Shown here: positions 23,881 to 31,586 of the stretch, piece by piece
Numbering within the stretch: position 1 is the first letter of the stretch
How the letters are laid out: each line of letters opens with the position of its first letter
Origin: DASQPR01 sp963831705
GTDB taxonomy: Bacteria; Actinomycetota; Actinomycetes; Mycobacteriales; Micromonosporaceae
NCBI GenBank assembly: GCA_963831705.1
Contig: CAWHRE010000010.1
Span: 744,001-808,000, forward strand
Reading direction: 5' to 3'
Length of the DNA: 64,000 nucleotides
Program-made: the position numbers and the translations under genes
The notes under the pieces: model-generated
Told to the model about the DNA's origin: nothing
Databases searched by the model: none
The model's input: the letters and a program-made list of their open reading frames with translations, nothing else

Positions 23881-25404
23881 ATGTCAACTAGTGTCGAAGC
23901 GGCCAATCTACAAAATGTGCGATCGGGCGAACCCGATCCCAAGCGATGGCTGGCGATGTCGGTCATCCTGATCGCCCAGCTCCTGATCGTGCTCGACGCG
24001 ACGATTGTCACGATCGCACTTCCGTCCATGCAGGTCGCGCTGCACATGAGCAACGCGGACAAGCAGTGGGCACTTACCGCGTACACGCTGTCCTTCGGTG
24101 GTCTGCTGCTGCTCGGTGGACGCATCGCCGACTACACCGGCCGCAAGCGCGCGTTCATGATCGGTCTGCTCGGGTTCGCGGCCGCCTCCGCGCTCGGTGG
24201 CCTTTCGCAAAGCGCCGGCATGCTCTTCGGCGCTCGGGCGCTGCAGGGCGCGATGGCCGCGTTGATGGCTCCGGCCGCACTCTCGCTACTCACGGTCGCG
24301 TTCACCAAGCCGAAAGAGCGCGCGATGGCATTCGGCCTCTACGGCGCGATCGCCGGTGGCGGCAGCGCGATCGGCCTGCTGCTCGGTGGCGTTCTGACCG
24401 AGTACGCGTCGTGGCGCTGGACGCTGCTGATCAGCACCCCGATCGCGATCGCCGCGTTCTTCGCGGCCACGGCCTGGGTGCAGGAGAGCAGGGCACACGG
24501 CAACACGAAGTACGACCTGCCGGGTGCGATCACGTCCACGCTCGGACTCGTCGCGCTCGTCTACGGCTTCACGAAGGCCGCGCCGACCGCCGGCAGCAGC
24601 GGCTCGAACTGGGGCTCCACCGCCGCGGTGACCTGCTTCATCATCGCCGCCGTGCTGCTGGTCGCGTTCGTGCTGATCGAGATTCGCTCGTCGAACCCGC
24701 TGCTACCGATGCGCGTCGTCCGCGACCGCAACCGCGGCGGCTCGTATCTGGTCGCGTTGATCATCGGTGTTGCGCTGTTCGGCGTGTTCCTGTTCCTCAG
24801 CTACTACATGCAGCAGACGCTCGGCTACACGCAGCTGCAGAGCGGTGTCGCGTTCCTGCCGTTCACGGTCGGCATCATCATCGGTGCGATGCTCTCCACG
24901 CAGATCCTGCCGCGGGTGGGTCCTCGGATCCCGATGACGGTCGGCCTCGTGCTCGCTGCGATCGGGATGGTCTGGCTGACCCGTCTCGGCGTCCACACCG
25001 GATATTGGTCGCACATCATCGGTCCGGAACTCGTGATCAGCTTCGGCATGGGTACCGTGTTCGGCCCGCTGACCAGCACCGCTCTTGTCGGCGTCGGAAA
25101 CCACGACGCCGGAGTCGCGAGCGCACTGGTCAACACGGCACAACAGATCGGTGGCTCGGTCGGTGTCGCGCTGCTCAACACGATCGCGATCACCGTCACG
25201 ACGAACTACTTCATCGCGCACGGTGTCTCCTCGTTCGATCCGCTGCACCCATCGGCGGTCGGCGCGGCAGGTACGGTGCACGGATACGCGGTCGCGTTCT
25301 GGGTGAGCGCGGGCCTGATGGCCGTCGCGGCGCTGGTCTCGTTCCTGTTCATCCGGGCCCGCGCAGATCAGCTGCAAGGTGACGCAGTGCCGGCCGGCGT
25401 CTGA
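23881..25404 (+). CDS. DHA2 family (EmrB/QacA-like) MFS drug exporter
   Basis: 507 residues with about 14 hydrophobic segments. Starts with LAMSVILIAQLLIVLDATIVTIALPSM, the DHA2 motif in helix 1 with the membrane Asp, then GRIADYTGRKRAFMIG (motif A) and RALQGAMAALMAPAALSLL (motif C region). Proton-coupled efflux of cationic or amphipathic drugs across the cytoplasmic membrane is the family role. GAAGGGAAC precedes the ATG. Regulated, by position, by the upstream TetR. The stop codon begins a 16-bp triple repeat followed by a terminator. Confidence 0.93.
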   Translation: MSTSVEAANLQNVRSGEPDPKRWLAMSVILIAQLLIVLDATIVTIALPSMQVALHMSNADKQWALTAYTLSFGGLLLLGGRIADYTGRKRAFMIGLLGFAAASALGGLSQSAGMLFGARALQGAMAALMAPAALSLLTVAFTKPKERAMAFGLYGAIAGGGSAIGLLLGGVLTEYASWRWTLLISTPIAIAAFFAATAWVQESRAHGNTKYDLPGAITSTLGLVALVYGFTKAAPTAGSSGSNWGSTAAVTCFIIAAVLLVAFVLIEIRSSNPLLPMRVVRDRNRGGSYLVALIIGVALFGVFLFLSYYMQQTLGYTQLQSGVAFLPFTVGIIIGAMLSTQILPRVGPRIPMTVGLVLAAIGMVWLTRLGVHTGYWSHIIGPELVISFGMGTVFGPLTSTALVGVGNHDAGVASALVNTAQQIGGSVGVALLNTIAITVTTNYFIAHGVSSFDPLHPSAVGAAGTVHGYAVAFWVSAGLMAVAALVSFLFIRARADQLQGDAVPAGV

Positions 25405-25448
25405 TCCACATAACCGCTGATCCACATAACCGCTGATCCACATAACCG
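25401..25448. repeat. Three tandem copies of a 16-bp unit over a stop codon
   Basis: CTGATCCACATAACCG, three exact copies. The first contains the exporter's TGA. Because 16 is not a multiple of 3, the three TGAs fall in all three frames. Confidence 0.9.
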
Positions 25449-25449
25449 C

Positions 25450-25484
25450 AAAGGGCCCGTCCGCAGCTGCGGACGGGCCCTTTT
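25450..25484. terminator. Bidirectional rho-independent terminator
   Basis: 15-bp stem AAAGGGCCCGTCCGC/GCGGACGGGCCCTTT with loop AGCT, followed by TTTTG. Serves the exporter (+) and the convergent VOC gene (-), which ends at 25494. Confidence 0.88.
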
Positions 25485-25493
25485 GTACGTCGG

Positions 25494-26255
25494 CTACATC
25501 GTGAAATCGGGGTTGTTCTGAATGATCCCGAACCGAGCGCCCTGCGGATCATCGAGGATCGCGAAGCGACCGGGAGGGGAATCGACGACCGGCCCGTTCG
25601 CGGATGCGCCCAGCTCGATTGCCTTCGCGTACGTCGCGTCCGCGTCCGCCACCGCGAAGTAGACGGTCCACTCCGGACGGGCATCCGACTGCATTGCGCC
25701 GGCTACGCCTCGCCCACCGACCTCCAGCAGCGTGTACGTCATCCCGCCGCCCATGTCGACGTCGCGCATCGCAACGCCGAGCACGCTCGCGTAGAACTCC
25801 TTGGCCTCGGCGATGTCGGTGGTGGCCAGCTCGTTCCAGCTCAGGCTGACCGGCACGTTGACCAGCTCCGCACCCTTGTGGACGCCCGGCTGCCAGACCG
25901 AGAAGTACGCACCTGACGGATCGGTGAACACCGCCATCGTGCCCTGGTCCATGACCTCCAGCGGCGCCGTGACGACGGTGCCTCCGGCATCCTCGACGCG
26001 GCTCGTCACATCCTCCGCGTCGGTCGTGGCGAAGTACGTCGCCCACGACGCTCCGCGATCCGGATCGGTCGCCGGGCCGATGCCGCCGACCTGCTTCCCC
26101 GCGCTCGCGAACATTCCGTAGTCGCCCATCTCGGGGCCGAAGTCCTGGTGGGTCCAGCCGAACAGGCCACCGTAGAAGGCGGCCGCCGCGGCGATGTCTG
26201 TCGTGCCCAGATCGACCCAGTTGGGGGTACCCGGGGCATAGGTCTCGGTCATCAT
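25494..26255 (-). CDS. VOC (glyoxalase-like) family protein, two tandem domains
   Basis: 253 residues with two VOC domains: residues 8-122 (TPNWVDLGTTDIAAAAAFYGGLFGW to DPSGAYFSVWQP) and 134-250 (VSLSWNELATTDIAEAKEFYASVLG to DDPQGARFGIIQ). This is the CFP30B-like layout seen in actinobacteria. The family includes metal-dependent lyases, dioxygenases and ligand-binding resistance proteins; the exact reaction is unknown. The frame begins ATGATG, so the start may be 26255 or 26252. It converges on the DHA2 exporter with a shared terminator. Confidence 0.92.
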   Translation of the reverse strand: MMTETYAPGTPNWVDLGTTDIAAAAAFYGGLFGWTHQDFGPEMGDYGMFASAGKQVGGIGPATDPDRGASWATYFATTDAEDVTSRVEDAGGTVVTAPLEVMDQGTMAVFTDPSGAYFSVWQPGVHKGAELVNVPVSLSWNELATTDIAEAKEFYASVLGVAMRDVDMGGGMTYTLLEVGGRGVAGAMQSDARPEWTVYFAVADADATYAKAIELGASANGPVVDSPPGRFAILDDPQGARFGIIQNNPDFTM

Positions 26256-26293
26256 GCCATCGTCGCGCGCCCCGCGTCGGCGCGCTCACCGTT

Positions 26294-26379
26294 CCGTGAA
26301 TTTCGCTCGAAAGGTTCGCCTCAACTTGGCCCGAACGTTGCGCGAGCTTCACTTCGGATCGTCCGTGAACTTCGTTCGA
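26294..26379. repeat. Imperfect 17-bp direct repeat upstream of the nuclease gene
   Basis: CCGTGAATTTCGCTCGA at 26294 and TCCGTGAACTTCGTTCGAG-like sequence at 26362, 69 bp apart. They lie between the divergent VOC and GIY-YIG genes. They may be regulatory sites but do not match a known operator I can name. Confidence 0.35.
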
Positions 26380-26405
26380 GCCGGGACGACTGGTTTGATA
26401 GCGGC

Positions 26406-27326
26406 ATGGGAGCGGTACGGCACGCGTCGGTGGGCGCACTCGGCGCGGGGCCCGGCGTCTACCGATTCCGCGATGCCGACGGTCGCGTGCTTTACATCGG
26501 GCGAGCCGTCAATCTCCGGCGGCGCGTCAGTTCGTACTGGGGTGACCTGCGCGGACGCCGCCATCTCAAGCGCATGGTCGCGCAGATCGAGCGAATCGAA
26601 GCGGTCGCCTGCGATTCCGAACACGAGGCCGCGTGGCTCGAACGCAACCTCCTCGAACGCAGCAAACCACGGTGGAACAGGACGGCCGGCGGTCAGGAGA
26701 TCCCGGTCTACATTCGCCTGGAGCGGTCGGCCGGACTCAAACTTTCCTACGACCTCTCCCACCACACGAGTACGGCCGACCAAGCCCCGCCGTTCGGCCC
26801 GTACCTCGGTTCGGTCAAGGTACGGGCGGCCATCTCCGGGCTCCATCGCGTGCTCCCGCTGGACTACTCGGGACCCAGGCTGACCGGCGCCGAGCGCGAC
26901 ATGGCACGGCTGCGTGGCACCGTCGAGGCGGGCGATCGGGCGGCTCTCGTGCGTACCGTGTGCGCGGTATTGGATCGTGAATCAACGGCGGTGGCGGCGC
27001 TCCGCGAAGATCTCGTGCGGCGGCGCGACGCCGCGGCCGAGACGCTGGCGTTCGAGTACGCGGCGCGGATCCAAGCGGAGATCGAAGCGATCGACTGGGT
27101 TTGTGCGCCGCAACGGGCGACCGTCGCCGGTGCGTCCGATGCGACCGTGGTGGGTTGGGCGGACGGCGTTTCGGTGCGGTTCGCGATCCGGGACGGACGG
27201 ATGGACGGATGGACCCAGCGGGCGTGCCGCAAGCCGCCGACCGACGGCATCGACGCGACGCCGGCCGAGTGGACCGCGTTCGCGCAGCGCAATGCGGAGC
27301 TCGCGGCTCGTCTGGGGGGCGGCTGA
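26406..27326 (+). CDS. GIY-YIG nuclease, UvrC N-terminal-half / Cho-like
   Basis: 306 residues. The GIY-YIG domain is at about 12-95: GVYRFRDADGRVLYIGRAVNLRRRVSSY with the catalytic Arg, and EHEAAWLERNLLERSKPRWN with the metal-binding Glu. A UVR-type coiled segment follows (RRRDAAAETLAFEYAARIQAEIEAID). The RNase H-like nuclease and HhH domains of full UvrC are absent, so it resembles E. coli Cho, which makes 3' incisions in nucleotide excision repair. ATG at 26406 is chosen because the upstream frame overlaps the VOC gene. It ends in a G6 run; one G fewer would extend the protein by about 25 residues up to rnhA. Confidence 0.85.
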   Translation: MGAVRHASVGALGAGPGVYRFRDADGRVLYIGRAVNLRRRVSSYWGDLRGRRHLKRMVAQIERIEAVACDSEHEAAWLERNLLERSKPRWNRTAGGQEIPVYIRLERSAGLKLSYDLSHHTSTADQAPPFGPYLGSVKVRAAISGLHRVLPLDYSGPRLTGAERDMARLRGTVEAGDRAALVRTVCAVLDRESTAVAALREDLVRRRDAAAETLAFEYAARIQAEIEAIDWVCAPQRATVAGASDATVVGWADGVSVRFAIRDGRMDGWTQRACRKPPTDGIDATPAEWTAFAQRNAELAARLGGG

Positions 27327-27414
27327 ATGGACCTACGAACGCGAGTTCACGTCCTACGCGCCGCGGCACGTGTTCCTGCGCCTGACCGCTTCGGCCGGCG
27401 GGTAGGTTAACCGG

Positions 27415-27870
27415 ATGGCGTCGGTGGTCGAGATCTACACAGATGGGGCATGCAGCGGCAATCCCGGTCCGGGTGGCTGGGGCGTGCTGATGCGATACGG
27501 CGGACACACGAAGGAACTGTGGGGTGGCTCGGCGGCGCCCACTACGAACAACCGGATGGAGTTGACCGCGGCGATCAAGGCACTCGAGCATCTGAACCGG
27601 CCGTCGGTCGTGAAGCTGCACACCGATTCGACATACGTACGCAGCGGCATCATGTCCTGGATGGCCAACTGGGAACGCAACGGTTGGAAAACGTCGGATC
27701 GCAAGCCGGTCAAGAACGCCGACCTGTGGCAGGAACTGGCCGCCGCCGTCAAGCGGCACGAGATCGAGTGGCTGTGGGTCAAGGGTCATGCCGGTGACGA
27801 GGGCAACGAGCGTGCCGACGCCCTCGCCAACCTGGGCATGAACGAAGCTCGAGCCGGAGCGGTCGGTTAG
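27415..27870 (+). CDS. rnhA: Ribonuclease HI
   Basis: 151 residues. Degrades the RNA strand of RNA-DNA hybrids (Okazaki primers, R-loops). Catalytic carboxylates are in place: Asp10 (YTDGACSGNPGPGGWG), Glu49 (NNRMELTA), Asp71 (HTDSTYV) and the Asp of NERADALAN, with the His in VKGHAGDEGN. Near the usual 155-residue length of the stand-alone enzyme. It lies 88 bp after the Cho-like gene and its stop overlaps the stop of the convergent Ddn-like gene by 3 bases. Confidence 0.96.
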   Translation: MASVVEIYTDGACSGNPGPGGWGVLMRYGGHTKELWGGSAAPTTNNRMELTAAIKALEHLNRPSVVKLHTDSTYVRSGIMSWMANWERNGWKTSDRKPVKNADLWQELAAAVKRHEIEWLWVKGHAGDEGNERADALANLGMNEARAGAVG

Positions 27871-28295
27871 CTCTCCGGCTCCAGCACGAACAACGGAATC
27901 TCGCGTTCGGTCTTCTTCTGATACGCCGCATAGTCCGGGTACGCCGCGACGGCCCGCTCCCACCACTCGGCCTTCTCGGCGCCGTGAACCTCGCGAGCCA
28001 CGAACACGCTGCGGGCTGGGCCGTCCTGCACCTCTACCCGCGGTTCGGCCACCAGGTTGTAGTACCAGACCGGGTGCTTCGGCGCACCGCCGAGCGAGGC
28101 GACCGCGGCGTAGGCGCCGTCGTGCTCGACTCGCATGACCGGCACCTTCCGGATCTTGCCGCTCTTCGCGCCGGTCATCGTCATCACGATGACCGGCATG
28201 CCACGCAGCGCGGTACCGGTCGAGCCGCCCGAGCTCTCGTACTCGTCGACTTGATCCCGAACCCACTTCTCCGGACTGGGCGCATATTCACTCAT
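27867..28295 (-). CDS. Deazaflavin (F420)-dependent nitroreductase family protein
   Basis: 142 residues of the Ddn/DUF385 family. Typical motifs: WVRDQVDEYESSGGSTG, RGMPVIVMTMTGAKSGKIRKVPVM with the F420-binding Lys/Arg cluster, ASLGGAPKHPVWYYNLVAEPRVEV, and YPDYAAYQKKTEREIPLFVLEP. Members use reduced F420 to reduce quinones or nitroimidazoles, often at the membrane. The ATG giving MSEYAPSPEK is chosen; the longer frame runs over the flotillin gene's end. It implies the organism makes F420. Confidence 0.94.
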   Translation of the reverse strand: MSEYAPSPEKWVRDQVDEYESSGGSTGTALRGMPVIVMTMTGAKSGKIRKVPVMRVEHDGAYAAVASLGGAPKHPVWYYNLVAEPRVEVQDGPARSVFVAREVHGAEKAEWWERAVAAYPDYAAYQKKTEREIPLFVLEPES

Positions 28296-28326
28296 GCTTG
28301 CGACGCTACCTCGCGCCCGCACGTAC

Positions 28327-29457
28327 CTAGTTATCTTCGCGATCAGCCGGGAGGGCGGACGGAGGCGTGGGCTTGTCGGACATGGCCACGCCCTTCTTGA
28401 CCGACTCCAGGATCGCGAGGCCCTGGCTGACCAGGCCGGCCGCGATCTCGCCGAGACCATCGGCGCCGTTGAGGATGTTGACGTTCGCGCCCGCCAGGCC
28501 CTGCGCGGCTTCGCGGACGATCATCGGAAGCTGATCGATCAACATCCGGTCGAGCGCGACCCGGTTATTCGACGCAGCGGCTTCCGCCTGTACGCGCATC
28601 TTGGCGGCGTCCGCCTCGGCGAGCAGCCGTACGCGCTCGGCTTCCGCTTCGGCGGGCTTCACGATCTCCGAGACCAGCTGTTGCTGGCGAAGCTCCGCCT
28701 CGCGTACGGCCAGCTCGGTCTGCGCCTGGATGACCTGACGTTGCGCCTGCGCCTCGGCCAGCGGCCCGGCCTGCGCCGCCTCGGCCTGGGCCTTGTCCAC
28801 CTCGGCCTTGTATTGGGCCTGCACGATCGAGGTCTGCCGGGCGTACTCGGCTTGCTTGCGCTTCGACTCCTGCTCGGCCTGCGCGGCCAGCTGTGTCGCT
28901 TGCGCCTGCGCGATCTGGGCCGCCTGCTGGATCGCCGCGTTGTGTGGGGCCGACATCGCCGCGATGTAGCCGAGCTTCATGTCATCGATCGACTGGATCT
29001 GCAGCGAGTCGACGGTCAGGCCGATCTTGCCCATCTCCTCCTTGGAGCCGTCGAGCACCTCGCTCGCGAGCTTCTGGCGCTCGGTCACGATCTCCTCGAC
29101 CGTCATCGAACCGACGATCGACCGGAGGTGACCGGCGAAGATCCGGCCGGTCAGGACCGACATCTGATCCTGATCGGACAGGAATCGCTGACCGGCGTTG
29201 ACGATGCTCTCCTCGTCGTTGCCGACCTTGAACGCGATTACGGCGCGTACGTTGAGCGCGATCCCCTGCTTCGTCACGCAGGTCTCCTCGACCTCCGCCT
29301 CGTTCATCGACAGTGTGAGGTAGCGGACCTTGCGGAATACCGGCATCACGAACGCGCCGTGGCCGGTCACGACCCGGAACGGCGCATTCGTACGACCGGG
29401 CTTACCGCCCGAAATCAGCATCGCCTCGTCAGGTGCGGGCACCCGATAACCGAACAT
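28327..29457 (-). CDS. Flotillin-like SPFH protein
   Basis: 376 residues. SPFH/band 7 domain about 10-170 (APDEAMLISGGKPGRT, VFRKVRYLTLSMNEAEVEE, AVIAFKVGNDEESIVNAGQRFL). A long Ala/Glu/Gln-rich coiled coil (about 190-310) is typical of flotillins and carries repeated QAQ/EAEA blocks. No strong transmembrane helix is seen at the N-terminus, so membrane association may be by hairpin or partner. AAGGAG precedes the ATG. It follows an NfeD-like gene by 19 bp. Flotillins organise membrane microdomains. Confidence 0.9.
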   Translation of the reverse strand: MFGYRVPAPDEAMLISGGKPGRTNAPFRVVTGHGAFVMPVFRKVRYLTLSMNEAEVEETCVTKQGIALNVRAVIAFKVGNDEESIVNAGQRFLSDQDQMSVLTGRIFAGHLRSIVGSMTVEEIVTERQKLASEVLDGSKEEMGKIGLTVDSLQIQSIDDMKLGYIAAMSAPHNAAIQQAAQIAQAQATQLAAQAEQESKRKQAEYARQTSIVQAQYKAEVDKAQAEAAQAGPLAEAQAQRQVIQAQTELAVREAELRQQQLVSEIVKPAEAEAERVRLLAEADAAKMRVQAEAAASNNRVALDRMLIDQLPMIVREAAQGLAGANVNILNGADGLGEIAAGLVSQGLAILESVKKGVAMSDKPTPPSALPADREDN

Positions 29458-29476
29458 ATGGTTCTCCTTAACGCGC

Positions 29477-29695
29477 TCAGGCCATGGGGGCAACGGCTAC
29501 CGTACGCGCGCCGTGCGACTCGATGACGATGACGGCAGATCCCTTCGCGAGCGGTTCGCTCGACCAGGCGAGGTACGTCTCGGTTCCGCCGCGGATCTTC
29601 AGTACGACCTCGCCAGGTCCGTCCGGGCCACGCGTGCCGACGCTCAACACGCCACTGTGCCCGACCGGCGACCGATCCGATGCGCTCTCGGACAT
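29477..29695 (-). CDS. Minimal NfeD-like C-terminal (OB-fold) protein
   Basis: 72 residues. HSGVLSVGTRGPDGPGEVVL-type beta barrel followed by GGTETYLAWSSEPLAKGSAVIVIE and ARTVAVAP, the pattern of the soluble OB-fold of NfeD proteins. The usual membrane segments and protease domain are absent. NfeD and flotillin genes form conserved operons, and this one lies directly upstream of the flotillin gene in the same direction, which supports the call. Start ATG at 29695. Confidence 0.78.
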   Translation of the reverse strand: MSESASDRSPVGHSGVLSVGTRGPDGPGEVVLKIRGGTETYLAWSSEPLAKGSAVIVIESHGARTVAVAPMA

Positions 29696-29935
29696 AAATT
29701 CCCCGCCCCGACGGTTGATGCCGATGATTTATGTCAAACGTACGCGCTTTGATCAAGTCTTCTCCACACGTGTCATACGCGGCTGTGACTCGGTTACCAG
29801 TTGGCACCGAGATTTCTCCGATAAACAGTGGATGACTCGCGGATCACAACCGCTGGTGTCGGCCGGTCCGCGGCGTTAGAGTGAGGCGTTTTCAACAAAC
29901 GTTCAATTAATTAGTACCAAGGGGCTCTGAGCCGG

Positions 29936-31120
29936 ATGTCAGTGAGCAGGTGCGAGCGGCCGACCGCGTACGCATCACACGATGACATCCTCGATCGCCT
30001 CGCCCTCGATGGGTTGTCCACCGATCCGGTCGGCGCCGCCGCGTCCGCGCTGGCTACGGCCGAGACAACCGCGATCACCACGATCGAAGCGCCCGCCAGC
30101 GGTACGCGCATCGTGCAAGCGGCCCGGAAACACTGGCAGATTCCGTTGATCGTGATCATGCTGGCACTCGCGTTCCTCACGCTGCGGGGACGTCTTCCGA
30201 GCACGCATTCGATCGCGCGCGCAATCTCATCGGCGAGCGTCGGGTGGATCATCGTCGCCGCCGTACTCGAATGGGTCTCGCTCAGCATGTTCGCCCGGCA
30301 GCAGCGTTCGCTCCTCGGCGCGCTCGACGTGAGCATGACGTTCCCGCGTGCGCTGGCCGTCACGTACGCGCGATCGGCGATCTCGATCAGCATGCCGGCC
30401 GGATCCGCGATCTCCGCCGGGTTCGCATTCCAGCAGTACCGGAAGAGCGGCGCGACGAACGACAAGGCCGCGGCCGTAATGGTGCTATCCGGCGTGGTCT
30501 CGTTCATCGGTCTCGGCACCCTCTACGTGGCCGGCATTTTCGGCCTGATCGCATCCGGCCCACAGGCCGCGTTCCGGGCCCATCCCACGCTCATCTACGC
30601 CATCGGCGCGCTGGCCGTGTTCATCGTCGCCGCGTGGATTCTGCGACGCCGGGCGTCGTTCACCCGGCCCGCTCCGCGTACGGAGATCAGCGCGCCGGCC
30701 GGCCGGGGCGACCGTCTCCGCGCCTCCCTGGTCCGGACGGTGGAAGCTGGACGCTCGCTACGCGGCCGGGACTGGGGCGTCGCGGGCGGCTTCGCGATCG
30801 CGAACTGGCTGCTCGATCTACTCTGCCTCGCCGCCACCGCCAGGGCGTTCTCGCTCCCGGTCGGCCTGTTCGCGATCTCCACCATGTACCTGGGTGTCCA
30901 GATCATCCGCCAGCTTCCGATCACGCCGGGCGGCATCGGTCTGATCGAGACCGGGCTGCTCGCCGGCCTTACCCACGCGGGCGCGGGCGCAGGCGCCGCC
31001 ACGGCCGCGGTCCTCACGTACCGCGTCTTCTCGTGCTGGTTGATCATCCCGCTCGGCGGCCTCGCGTGGCTCGGTCTGCGCGCGCGCCCGAATCCGGCCA
31101 ACACGCTCACCACCTCGTAA
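29936..31120 (+). CDS. Lysylphosphatidylglycerol synthase-type TM protein (UPF0104)
   Basis: 394 residues. A soluble N-terminus of about 65 is followed by some seven or eight hydrophobic segments. The flippase-like LPG_synthase_TM pattern is visible: YARSAISISMPAGSAISAGFAFQQYRKSG, VSFIGLGTLYVAGIFGL, and the signature YLGVQIIRQLPITPGGIGLIETG near 330. No soluble aminoacyltransferase domain is attached, so it is the membrane half only, as in many actinobacterial homologues proposed to move glycolipids or lipids. The ATG at 29936 lacks a strong ribosome binding site; a GTG 6 bp later is possible. Confidence 0.87.
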   Translation: MSVSRCERPTAYASHDDILDRLALDGLSTDPVGAAASALATAETTAITTIEAPASGTRIVQAARKHWQIPLIVIMLALAFLTLRGRLPSTHSIARAISSASVGWIIVAAVLEWVSLSMFARQQRSLLGALDVSMTFPRALAVTYARSAISISMPAGSAISAGFAFQQYRKSGATNDKAAAVMVLSGVVSFIGLGTLYVAGIFGLIASGPQAAFRAHPTLIYAIGALAVFIVAAWILRRRASFTRPAPRTEISAPAGRGDRLRASLVRTVEAGRSLRGRDWGVAGGFAIANWLLDLLCLAATARAFSLPVGLFAISTMYLGVQIIRQLPITPGGIGLIETGLLAGLTHAGAGAGAATAAVLTYRVFSCWLIIPLGGLAWLGLRARPNPANTLTTS

Positions 31121-31181
31121 TACCTCGGGCGATAACGGGGTTCGGCGGAAATCGGCACCATCGCGGTTCTAGCGTTGAGGG

Positions 31182-31385
31182 ATGAAAAATCCTGACGATG
31201 AGATGCGTAAAGCCCGGATGGACCCGGCCGATATGGCCGGCCAAGCGGACGAATACGTTCAGGGGCTGCCGGACGAGACCGCCGATGGCCGGCTCGTGAA
31301 GGATTCCGGACTCCGCGCGGACGAATCAGCCTGGCAGTCGGAAGAGGACAAGCAGCAGAAACTGCTCAAAAAGCCCAAGGATTGA
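31182..31385 (+). CDS. Small charged hypothetical protein, 67 aa
   Basis: Not recognised. Entirely hydrophilic, rich in Asp, Glu and Lys, with MDPADMAGQADEYVQGLPDE in the N-terminal half and a Lys-rich tail (KQQKLLKKPKD). No Cys, signal peptide or hydrophobic segment; probably partly disordered. GAGGG touches the ATG, so the start could be a later ATG. The downstream hairpin at 31396 would end its transcript. Confidence 0.55.
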   Translation: MKNPDDEMRKARMDPADMAGQADEYVQGLPDETADGRLVKDSGLRADESAWQSEEDKQQKLLKKPKD

Positions 31386-31395
31386 GGTTGTAACT

Positions 31396-31450
31396 GGCGG
31401 CGCTGACAAGTCCCCGTGGAGTAGTAAACCACTCCCTTATCAGCGCCGCC
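31396..31450 (+). terminator. Large hairpin after the small ORF
   Basis: 11-bp perfect stem GGCGGCGCTGA/TCAGCGCCGCC, one C-A mismatch, then AAG/CTT, with a further inner GGAGT/ACTCC pairing. Starts 11 bp after the stop. No T tract follows, so it could be a terminator or a structured RNA element upstream of the SDR gene. Confidence 0.5.
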
Positions 31451-31586
31451 GCCGACTCATCAGTAGGCTGGCGTCAGATACACGCTGCTGTGACGACCGG
31501 GGTTGCAGCGAAGCCGAAATAATTTGCGGTGTGATCGTCGCCGCTCGCATTACCGGCTGATAAGCCCGGTTGCGTACAGTTCTGTT

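Noticed and set aside
26294..26379. SOS box upstream of the Cho-like nuclease
   Set aside because: Only single GTTCGA/CTCGAA half-sites are present, not the paired TCGAAC-N4-GTTCGA expected for actinobacterial LexA.
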